From Thermoguttaceae bacterium (lineage in GTDB: Bacteria > Planctomycetota > Planctomycetia > Pirellulales > Thermoguttaceae), in assembly GCA_028695965.1 (NCBI GenBank), contig JAQVHZ010000023.1, positions 1-33,990 on the forward strand: a DNA stretch of 33,990 nt, read 5' to 3'. Of this stretch, positions 24,184-31,693 are shown piece by piece (position 1 is the stretch's first letter; the number at the start of each line of letters is the position of its first letter). A program made the translations under genes and the position numbers. The notes under the pieces are model-generated. The model was not told the origin of the DNA. It searched no databases and saw nothing but the letters and a program-made list of their open reading frames with translations.

Positions 24184-25356
24184 TTGAACCGTCTATCCTT
24201 ACAGTCGTTTTTTTGTTTTCAACGTCTTCGTCTAACGAAGCGCATTTTTTGGTTGTTGTGTGGAGCTTTCTGTTTTGTTCTGCTTTTCTCAGAATTAAAA
24301 GCAGAAGATCAACTTTCAACGAAAAAAACTCCAACGCTCTCCGCAAAAAAAATAAGCCAAGACGAAATCAGAATTTATGTTGACGACGAATTTTTTGCCG
24401 AGTATCGTTCCGATTATAAAGGCACGCCAATCATATGGCCAATTTGTGGAGTCGACCAAACGTTAGTTACACGAGCTTGGCCTATGATCGACGACGTCGA
24501 TACTGAACAAGACCCCGCAATGAAGACGATTTATCAGAACGCCAAGATTTCTGAGCGTGGAGGGGTTAAAGATCACCCGCATCATCGTTCCCTTTGGTTT
24601 AACCATGGCGACGTCAATGGAGGAGACTTCTGGGGCGGAACGGCGTCCGTAATCAAGCAATCTCAACTTCTAGACCTTCAATGCGACGGTAAAACAGTCG
24701 TTGTTCAAACGGAAAACTACTGGTTCAACGATAAGTTGAATCGCAACGTCTGCAGGGACGTTCGAAATGTTGTTTTTGGGGTTCTAGACGTCAACGAAAA
24801 AAACTTCCGTTACCTCGATTTCAACATCGAAATTTTTGCCCTTGAAGACGGCGTTTCTTTTGGGGATACAAAAGAAGGAAGCTTTGGTATTCGTGTTCCA
24901 AGTCCGACAGCAATGACCACTAAAAAACTTAATCCTAATTGGGGAGGAACATTTTTTAATAATCAAGGAGAACAGGGAAACGACGCTTGGGGCAAACCTT
25001 CGAAATGGGTAAACTATACTGGACCGGCTGAAAAATTTCTTGTTGGGGACGATTTAACAAGAGAATTCAGTAAAGCCGACGACGCAAACGACTTTCCCTT
25101 AACACAAATAGGAGTTGCTGTCTTTAGCGGTCCTAGCTCCTTGGGGCAACATGCCTGGCGACATGTCCGCGATTACGGACTTTTTGCAAGCAACCCCTTT
25201 GGACAACACGACTTTGAACCTAACAATCCTCAAGCGAACGGCGAGCAGAAACTGAACAAGGGCGATTCGATGTCCTTTAGCTTCCGTGTTTTGTTTCACA
25301 ATGGAGAACTAACGACAGACGACTTGAACCAAGTTTATCAAAATTACGTCAAATGA
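24184..25356 (+). CDS. DUF6807 (PmoA-like) exported protein, TTG start
   Basis: This 390-residue exported protein belongs to the DUF6807/PmoA-like family common in planctomycetes and often found near carbohydrate-catabolism genes; its reaction is unknown. No ATG lies in the first 100 codons. A TTG at 24184 has GAGGAG 6 bases upstream, and I accept it as the start. The signal segment is RIFWLLCGAFCFVLLFSELKA with cleavage after residue 40. The family hallmark is DHPHHRSLWFNHGDVNGGDF (130-149), a cluster of His and Trp that could bind a metal or sugar. VPSPTAMTT and HVRDYGLFASNPFGQHDF are further conserved-looking stretches. It is followed by the kinase gene after 75 bases and could share its transcript. 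Confidence 0.85.
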   Translation: MNRLSLQSFFCFQRLRLTKRIFWLLCGAFCFVLLFSELKAEDQLSTKKTPTLSAKKISQDEIRIYVDDEFFAEYRSDYKGTPIIWPICGVDQTLVTRAWPMIDDVDTEQDPAMKTIYQNAKISERGGVKDHPHHRSLWFNHGDVNGGDFWGGTASVIKQSQLLDLQCDGKTVVVQTENYWFNDKLNRNVCRDVRNVVFGVLDVNEKNFRYLDFNIEIFALEDGVSFGDTKEGSFGIRVPSPTAMTTKKLNPNWGGTFFNNQGEQGNDAWGKPSKWVNYTGPAEKFLVGDDLTREFSKADDANDFPLTQIGVAVFSGPSSLGQHAWRHVRDYGLFASNPFGQHDFEPNNPQANGEQKLNKGDSMSFSFRVLFHNGELTTDDLNQVYQNYVK

Positions 25357-25431
25357 ATTGGCGCGTCGTCTCTTTCCCTTTACAAAAACTTTTCAACTGT
25401 TGTTACACTAAAATTTCGGAATAAAACGACG

Positions 25432-28400
25432 ATGGACTCGCAGCTTATCAGAACTCAATGCCCGTTTTGTTTAGAAGGCCATCAGCAAGAGAAATCGCTG
25501 ATGGGCAGAGTCGTTACCTGCAGTAAATGCCATAAAAAGTTCCCCCTTGAAGGGAATCTCGTCAAATCTGACCAAGATTATTCCCTTCAACAAGAAGAAA
25601 AGCAATCGTCTGTCACTGCCCCCGACCCTAGCAGTTCTGTAAGCTCTATCGACGACCCGCTTGCGTCCGAAACTATCGAAGAATTGGCCCAACGTTTCAC
25701 GGACCTTCCCGAAGGCGTCTGGCAAGTTGGCGAAACATTATTAGACGGAATGTGCCAAGTCCTTCCGCTCACTAGCGACAAACTTTACGCAGAGGGAGGC
25801 GTCGGAATAGTTCAACGTGTTCGCAAGAGGGATTGGAACATAGATCTCATTGTAAAAAGCCCTAAACCTGGCGTCATTGTAACAGAATTCGGCAAGGAAA
25901 GCTTTGAACGGGAATGTCAAACCTGGATCGAGTTGGGTATGCATGCTAACATCGTCTCCTGCTATTTTGTGAGACGAATAGACGGTATCCCACGACTTTT
26001 CGCAGAACTTGCTCCCAGCGGCACGTTGAACGACTGGATTGCAGACAAAAGGCTTTACGCTGGTTCTAAACAAGAAGCCCTGGCACGAATCATCGATGTA
26101 GCCATACAATTTGCATGGGGCTTAGAGCATGCCCATCAACAAAATTTGGTTCACCTGGACGTGAAACCGGGCAACGTCATGACCTCCGGTTCGACCATCA
26201 AAGTGACCGACTTTGGTCTGTCAAAATTTGCCACTGCAAATGAAAACAACGACTCCTCAACGAATCACTGCGACGGCATGACCCCGTCATATTGCTCTCC
26301 GGAACAATTCCAAGCGTTTCAAATTTATAGAGAGAGTCGTGCAAAGGGATCTGCGGTAAAAGATAAGATCGAAACAATGCCGATGACAAAACAATCGGAC
26401 ATTTGGTCGTGGGCAATTTCTATTTTGGCAATGTTTCACGGACGTTCGCCTTGTAAAAAGGGCGGCCAAACTGCCTCAAAAGTTTTTGATCTCTTCCTTC
26501 AATCGCCACCCTCGTCGACAAGACCGGAGATACCCGCTGGAATGATCGACGTCTTACGATGGTGTTTTAAAGAAAACCCTGCTGATCGTCCGGCGTCAAT
26601 GCAGTTCGTGGCCGATGAACTCATAAAAATCTATGAGGAAACAACTGGTGAAAAATATTACCGGCGTCAGCCGCAGGACGCCGCGTTGACGGCTGAAAGT
26701 TTCTCCAATCGAGCTATTTCTCTCCTTGATCTTGGAAAAACGAGCGAAGCGCTTGATTTGTTGCGTCAAGCCAATGCCGTTTCGCCCAATCAACCGCAGA
26801 TTAAATTTAATTATACTCTTGCTTTATGGCGTTCCGGCAAATTGCGCGACGATCAAGCGTTAAAGAAAATCAACGACCTTACTCAAAATAATCCCACCGA
26901 TCCGACTGCTTGTTACGTCTTCGGATTAACTAATCTTGAGCGCGGTAAATTACAAGCAAGCGCTACGGCGTTCCATCGCGCGCTTGAACTTGACCCCTAT
27001 CGAAAAGATATACGTCGTTCCTTGAAAGACACGCAAAAATTAATTCCATACGATTCCCTGTGTATAGCGCAGTATGTTTTAGATAGGAAAGACGAGAAGC
27101 AAACGCCTCCTTTATTTGTCGATGAATCAGAAGAGTTTATGCTCATAGAGTCTGTCGATAAAAAATTTGTACTTTTAAAAATACAATCAGGGCAAAAAGT
27201 CTCCACTTTTATTAGGAAGAAAAACAAAGACGTCAAAGATTCTGAGCAAAGCTATCTAGCGGTTAGCGAAGATTACAAATGGAATTTAGAGTCGACAAGT
27301 CCGACGGAAATATTGGTCTCATCAGTCGCGTCTGACAAAAAATCCACTCCCAAAGTTAGTTATCGATTCCATGCTGTCGATTGGGGAAGTCTTCGCCCTC
27401 GTTCTGTTGCGACCAGCAGCGCGTCCAAGCCTAAAACATTACTGCTCGTTCCAGAAGAAAACGCTATCAACGTTACTGACGAACAATCTTCGCAAGACCT
27501 ATTCAGCATACCTGAAGACGAACAGCTGTTGACGGCGTTTGCCGCGACTCCAAATGGAAAATGGCTGGCAACCGGAGGAGACGAGTCTGCTGTCCATGTC
27601 TGGAATCTTTCGCAAGAACGCTGTATGAGAACTTTCCACGCGGCAGGCGGCGTTGTCGAAGCTCTTTGGTTTGATCCTAAAGGACGAGTAATTGTCTCCC
27701 TAGCCAAGCGCAACATTTGCCAGATTTGGCGGGTCATATTAATCTGTAATCATCCTAGAAAATTACGCGCGCCGCATCTGCTGTGCTTGATAAACTCCTC
27801 CGAAGAGCTGCAGGAACGTCAGGCTCAGATGGAAATCATATACAGAGAAGCTAAGGAAGCCGCGCAACAAAACGACAACGCTAAACTTGTTCAATCTTAT
27901 CAGGCAGCCAGGAAGATTGAAGGTTGGAAATCGGAACGCGGTAAATTTGAAGCTCTTTTAGAGCGGCGAATTCCCCATTCTAATCTTGACGACGCTGTAC
28001 AAGGAGTACAAATACAGGCGCATGACCGTGACGTTTCTACCATCGCGTTGGCATGGGATTCTTCATTCTTTGTCTCGGCTGGCAAAGACCGTGCCATCCG
28101 TCTATGGACCCATTCTTCGTCAAAAAATGAAAAATTAACACAGAACCAACAGGGCTCCATCCAACGACCACAGAATTGGAAGCAAGCGTTGGAGTTAGAT
28201 TATCATTATGACTGGGTTCGTTCGATCGCATTGTCGCCCAACAATCGTTTTCTCGTTTCAGGAGGGTGGGACCATCGGGTGACCTTATGGGATCTTGCGA
28301 CAGCTTCTCGAATACGAACGCTTCCCGAGAGTATCAAAAATTTAACGAAACTCAGCTTCGCTCCTGACGGAAGAACAATTGCAACGGGAACAGCGACAGG

Positions 28401-29235
28401 AGCAGTTACACTTTGGGATCTCGGAACTAACCAAGCGCTGATACGTCTAGACGTAGGTTCAGGTTATACGCGCGGACTTTTGTTTAATAGAGACGGTCAT
28501 TTTTTTGTTACCGCAACTGACGACTCCTGCGTTCGATTTTGGAACGGAAAAAGTTCACTGCCTTCAAAGGAAATAAAAGGATTCGATGCGAACATTCAAA
28601 CGCTTGACCTTTCTTATGACAACTCAAAATTGGTTGTGGGATGCGACAACGGCAAAATCTACATTGTCGATCTCCATGACCCAAGTTTTCATACTCGCCC
28701 AGCGCTATCCGGACACTTAGGCGCTATCAATGCGGTGAAGCTCTTTCCAGACGGTAAATGGTTAGTTTCTTCTGGAAAGGATCAGACTATCCGTATTTGG
28801 AATCTGCAAAAAGGTGAAGAAATCCGTAAAATCACGAGCGTTGATGATGAATTTTGTGATTTGGCTGTCGATTTTTCAGCCTTGACGCTTCTCGCTGGCT
28901 CCGTGAACGGCTCTGTTCGAAGTTGGAACTTGTTATGGGATTACGATTTCCAAGCGCCGAGTTCCTATGAGGAACTTCTTTCGAAGGTTTCTCCTTTGTG
29001 CAACTACTACGCAATGAATTACAAACTGTCCACTTCTTCAGCCTCTCCGCGAGATTACTATCGTCTTAACGCTGAACCGTTTATGAAAAGATGTTCAGAC
29101 GCTGGCGAATTAACGCAGGATATCTTACAAAAGATTTGCCTAGAAGCAAAATATAGAGGACTTTGTGACGTTCCCTTCGAAAAAATTCGTAAGGCTGTTG
29201 TCGACATTTGGAACAAAGAGCAAAAAACGACCTGA
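25432..29235 (+). CDS. Ser/Thr protein kinase with zinc ribbon, TPR and WD40 repeats
   Basis: The 1267-residue cytoplasmic multidomain protein begins with a zinc ribbon (C10, C13, C30, C33). A kinase domain follows at about 115-400, with K142 in LIVKSP, a Gly-rich loop AEGGVGIV, the catalytic loop HLDVKPGNV (D243, K245, N248), DFGLS at 260-264 and the activation end MTPSYCSPEQF. The residue before the catalytic Asp is Leu and not Arg, so this is a non-RD kinase. TPR-like helices occupy about 420-525 (NRAISLLDLGKTSEALDLLRQANAV; RGKLQASATAFHRALELDP). From about 690 are WD40 repeats (KWLATGGDESAVHVWNL; FVSAGKDRAIRLW; FLVSGGWDHRVTLWDL; WLVSSGKDQTIRIWNL), interrupted by a helical insert at about 785-850. 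The C-terminus is a helical tail. Domain order suggests kinase activity controlled by a propeller that senses or assembles partners. No membrane helix is present. Confidence 0.92.
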   Translation: MDSQLIRTQCPFCLEGHQQEKSLMGRVVTCSKCHKKFPLEGNLVKSDQDYSLQQEEKQSSVTAPDPSSSVSSIDDPLASETIEELAQRFTDLPEGVWQVGETLLDGMCQVLPLTSDKLYAEGGVGIVQRVRKRDWNIDLIVKSPKPGVIVTEFGKESFERECQTWIELGMHANIVSCYFVRRIDGIPRLFAELAPSGTLNDWIADKRLYAGSKQEALARIIDVAIQFAWGLEHAHQQNLVHLDVKPGNVMTSGSTIKVTDFGLSKFATANENNDSSTNHCDGMTPSYCSPEQFQAFQIYRESRAKGSAVKDKIETMPMTKQSDIWSWAISILAMFHGRSPCKKGGQTASKVFDLFLQSPPSSTRPEIPAGMIDVLRWCFKENPADRPASMQFVADELIKIYEETTGEKYYRRQPQDAALTAESFSNRAISLLDLGKTSEALDLLRQANAVSPNQPQIKFNYTLALWRSGKLRDDQALKKINDLTQNNPTDPTACYVFGLTNLERGKLQASATAFHRALELDPYRKDIRRSLKDTQKLIPYDSLCIAQYVLDRKDEKQTPPLFVDESEEFMLIESVDKKFVLLKIQSGQKVSTFIRKKNKDVKDSEQSYLAVSEDYKWNLESTSPTEILVSSVASDKKSTPKVSYRFHAVDWGSLRPRSVATSSASKPKTLLLVPEENAINVTDEQSSQDLFSIPEDEQLLTAFAATPNGKWLATGGDESAVHVWNLSQERCMRTFHAAGGVVEALWFDPKGRVIVSLAKRNICQIWRVILICNHPRKLRAPHLLCLINSSEELQERQAQMEIIYREAKEAAQQNDNAKLVQSYQAARKIEGWKSERGKFEALLERRIPHSNLDDAVQGVQIQAHDRDVSTIALAWDSSFFVSAGKDRAIRLWTHSSSKNEKLTQNQQGSIQRPQNWKQALELDYHYDWVRSIALSPNNRFLVSGGWDHRVTLWDLATASRIRTLPESIKNLTKLSFAPDGRTIATGTATGAVTLWDLGTNQALIRLDVGSGYTRGLLFNRDGHFFVTATDDSCVRFWNGKSSLPSKEIKGFDANIQTLDLSYDNSKLVVGCDNGKIYIVDLHDPSFHTRPALSGHLGAINAVKLFPDGKWLVSSGKDQTIRIWNLQKGEEIRKITSVDDEFCDLAVDFSALTLLAGSVNGSVRSWNLLWDYDFQAPSSYEELLSKVSPLCNYYAMNYKLSTSSASPRDYYRLNAEPFMKRCSDAGELTQDILQKICLEAKYRGLCDVPFEKIRKAVVDIWNKEQKTT

Positions 29236-29312
29236 AATGGGGCGTCGTCTAATAAACAAGTTGGCAGCCAAACCCTAATCAAGAGGAAATCTCGTCTCAC
29301 CTTTGAGGTCTT

Positions 29313-29942
29313 TTAATCGCTTCGGTTAGAAATTGGTTTTAGCGTTGCATTGACTTCTTCACATATTCTCTCCACTTCTTCCATTGATAATTGTTCAAAT
29401 GCCACAGGCGGTCCGATGGGCTCTTGAAACTCCCCGAGAACACGTTCATACCAGACGACGTCGAGCCATCGATTAAACTTATAGCCTGCGTTTGGAAAAG
29501 TTGCAGCAAGTCTAAAACCGTTTTGTTGGTGAAAAAGGCAACTCTCGGCATTCTCAGCAACAATGACCGCATAAAGAATCTTGTATCCTTGCAGCGCTAG
29601 TATTCTTATCAGCGCGCTGTATAAAGCGCGACCTATGCCCTTTCCCTTCGCACAATGATCTACATATACGGTTGTTTCCGCACACCAAGCATAAGCGGCG
29701 CGCTGAAACGCAGGATGCGCGTAGGCATATCCCAATATTTCTGTTCCTTTGCAGTAAACAAGGTAGGGACACGTCTTGGAAAACGCGCGAATCCTATGCT
29801 CAAATTCTGAGGCGTCGGGCGCCAAATACTCGAACGAAACCGCTGTTTGCTCGACATAGTATGAATATATGGAGCATAATTTAGAAGAATCGCCCGGCGT
29901 CACAAGACGAATATATTCCATTTGATTATTATTCGCAACCAT
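29313..29942 (-). CDS. GNAT-family N-acetyltransferase (phosphinothricin-acetyltransferase-like)
   Basis: This cytoplasmic enzyme would transfer an acetyl group from acetyl-CoA to an amine. The 209 residues have the PAT/MddA layout: SIYSYYVEQTAVSFEY near the N-terminus, AETTVYVDHCAKGKGIGRAL (88-107) with the acetyl-CoA loop GKGIGRA, and FHQQNGFRLAATFPNAGYKF with a following RWLDVVWYER. Known members acetylate phosphinothricin or methionine sulfoximine, but housekeeping substrates in this group are often unknown. A 40-residue C-terminal extension is present. The first ATG (29942) is used; ATG at 29921 lacks a ribosome-binding site. It is convergent with the kinase gene and divergent from the BtaA-like gene. 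Confidence 0.87.
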   Translation of the reverse strand: MVANNNQMEYIRLVTPGDSSKLCSIYSYYVEQTAVSFEYLAPDASEFEHRIRAFSKTCPYLVYCKGTEILGYAYAHPAFQRAAYAWCAETTVYVDHCAKGKGIGRALYSALIRILALQGYKILYAVIVAENAESCLFHQQNGFRLAATFPNAGYKFNRWLDVVWYERVLGEFQEPIGPPVAFEQLSMEEVERICEEVNATLKPISNRSD

Positions 29943-30383
29943 AAACTCTTTCGTCCTATCAAGTCTTGATATATCGGTAAAAGCTTTTTCATCGTCTCAC
30001 AAGCTTTAATTATTATACGTTACAGGAATCCAAAGATTAAAGCAGCGTTTTTCACAAATACTCAAAGCAAACAACTTGACGTTCGCTTAAATCGTTTATA
30101 ACAACAGTTCAAGCGCTTCTGTTTCCTCGGGGCATTTATGCTGCGCCTCAGGCGCAAATTTAGTTAGGGGACTTTTTCTATTTGTATTTCGTGTATAATT
30201 AAAGGACCGTCTTGTTCAATTTGGGCAAGACAAGTTTTATACGCGATATTCCTTAAAACGTTTTCCGGTATTTTGCTTGAAAGTGTTGCGTCGCTTTATC
30301 CATTGCACTGAAACTGTGCAAACCAACTATTTTTAACTGTCATTATCATACCATTGCATTGATTATAGATAGGGAATAAGCTA
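29943..30383. other. Divergent gap between the acetyltransferase and BtaA-like gene
   Basis: This 441-base gap has no gene. It holds the acetyltransferase -10 (30012-30017) and a compact hairpin TGCGCC-TCA-GGCGCA at 30142-30156. A perfect plus-strand TATAAT lies at 30194-30199, with no clear -35, and would give the BtaA-like gene a leader of about 180 bases. GTCTTG/CAAGAC near 30209-30231 could fold at the start of that leader. Confidence 0.45.
30012..30040 (-). promoter_or_regulatory. Possible promoter of the acetyltransferase gene
   Basis: On the minus strand a perfect TATAAT (30017-30012) is preceded at 17 bases by TTAATC, a poor -35. The leader would be about 65 bases. Confidence 0.4.
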
Positions 30384-31580
30384 ATGGGTTCTCTCGCCGA
30401 ACGAATCAGTATGAAGGTTTTTAACTTCGTACACGGCAACAATCTCGTCTACAACACCTGTTGGGAAGACCCCCGACTTGACAAAAAAGCTTTAAACCTT
30501 ACCCCGGAAGACAACGTCTTTGTTATCACTTCTGCAGGTTGCAACGCGCTCTCATACGCCATTGACGGAGTCAAGCACGTATACTGTGCAGATATGAATT
30601 GCCGTCAAAACGCTACTCTCGAGCTCAAGATTGCCGCGATCAAAGAACTTGACTATGAAACTTTCTTCAAGCTATTTGGCAATGGACGACTTCCGGGAGT
30701 CCAACAAATCTATCGCGATAAACTCCGGCAACACCTGTGCGAGCAATCTCAACAGTACTGGGATCAATATATCAATAAGTTTTTTGACAACCCGCGCAAA
30801 ACGTTCTATTTCTGCGGCACGTCTGGCTATCTGGCCAAATGGATCAATACCTACGTCAATATGCGGGGTATGCGTAAAAATTTGAACGCGCTTATCAATG
30901 CTCCAAATCTTGAAGAACAAAAAGCAATCTGGAACGATATTCGCGATAAGTTCTGGTCACCCTTGATGCGTTTTGTCGTCAATCGTGACACGACAATGTC
31001 GATGATTGGCGTTCCTAAAGATCAACGTAAACAAATTGAAAAGACCTACGGAGAAGTAGTTCCTTTTGTTCAAGAGTGCCTCGATGCAATCTTTGGCGTC
31101 CTCCCTATTCAGGACAACTATTTCTGGCGAGTCTATTCTACGGGCTGCTATACCGAAGAATGCTGTCCCGAATATCTGAGTCGTGAAGGGTTTGATATCC
31201 TTAAAGCGGGCGCCGTCGACAAGGTGACGGCATACACCTGCACTGCTGAGCAGTTCCTTCGCAATAATCCTGACGTCAAAATCAGCAAATTTGTCCTGCT
31301 CGACCATATGGATTGGCTTGCTGACAAATTCTATCAACATCTCATCGATGAATGGGACGCCATTCTTCTGACAGCAGCGCCTAACGCGCGTATTATCTGG
31401 CGAAGCGGCGGCCTTGATACTTCGCAATACATTGATACTGTTCCGGTCAAATTAAACGGACAAGAAAAGAAATTGGGCGATATTCTCCGTTATCATCAGG
31501 AAGAAGCTGCCGAACTCCACAAACTGTGCCGCGTTCACACTTATGGCAGCTTCTACATTGCAGATTTACTCAATGCCTGA
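30384..31580 (+). CDS. BtaA-like enzyme (DUF3419), S-adenosylmethionine:diacylglycerol 3-amino-3-carboxypropyl transferase
   Basis: BtaA moves the aminocarboxypropyl group of S-adenosylmethionine onto diacylglycerol, the first step of betaine lipid (DGTS) synthesis; such lipids can replace phospholipids under phosphate shortage. The 398-residue protein shows the family start FVHGNNLVYNTCWEDPRLD (16-33). It then has a nucleotide-binding strand VFVITSAGCNALSYAIDGVK (45-64) and the ADMNCRQNATLELK segment (69-82), matching the DxNPxQxxLLELK pattern. FGNGRLPGVQQIYRDKLR and the C-terminal SGGLDTSQYIDTVPV are also BtaA-like. AGGG lies 9 bases before the ATG. No methyltransferase (BtaB) is adjacent, so it might act with a distant BtaB or have another acceptor. 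The catalytic assignment is by family. Confidence 0.85.
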   Translation: MGSLAERISMKVFNFVHGNNLVYNTCWEDPRLDKKALNLTPEDNVFVITSAGCNALSYAIDGVKHVYCADMNCRQNATLELKIAAIKELDYETFFKLFGNGRLPGVQQIYRDKLRQHLCEQSQQYWDQYINKFFDNPRKTFYFCGTSGYLAKWINTYVNMRGMRKNLNALINAPNLEEQKAIWNDIRDKFWSPLMRFVVNRDTTMSMIGVPKDQRKQIEKTYGEVVPFVQECLDAIFGVLPIQDNYFWRVYSTGCYTEECCPEYLSREGFDILKAGAVDKVTAYTCTAEQFLRNNPDVKISKFVLLDHMDWLADKFYQHLIDEWDAILLTAAPNARIIWRSGGLDTSQYIDTVPVKLNGQEKKLGDILRYHQEEAAELHKLCRVHTYGSFYIADLLNA

Positions 31581-31602
31581 GTAGCTCTTAAACAATCAAT
31601 CG

Positions 31603-31631
31603 ACGCGTCGCCCTTACTAGTGGCGACGCGT
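31603..31631 (+). terminator. Predicted terminator after the BtaA-like gene
   Basis: ACGCGTCGCC (31603-31612) and GGCGACGCGT (31622-31631) form a perfect 10-base-pair stem with a 9-base loop, 23 bases past the stop codon. The following tail (TCTTCATTTG) is only partly T-rich. Confidence 0.65.
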
Positions 31632-31693
31632 TCTTCATTTGTCAACACTTCCCAAACACTTGACAAACGAACCAATCTATAAGACGCGACGAC

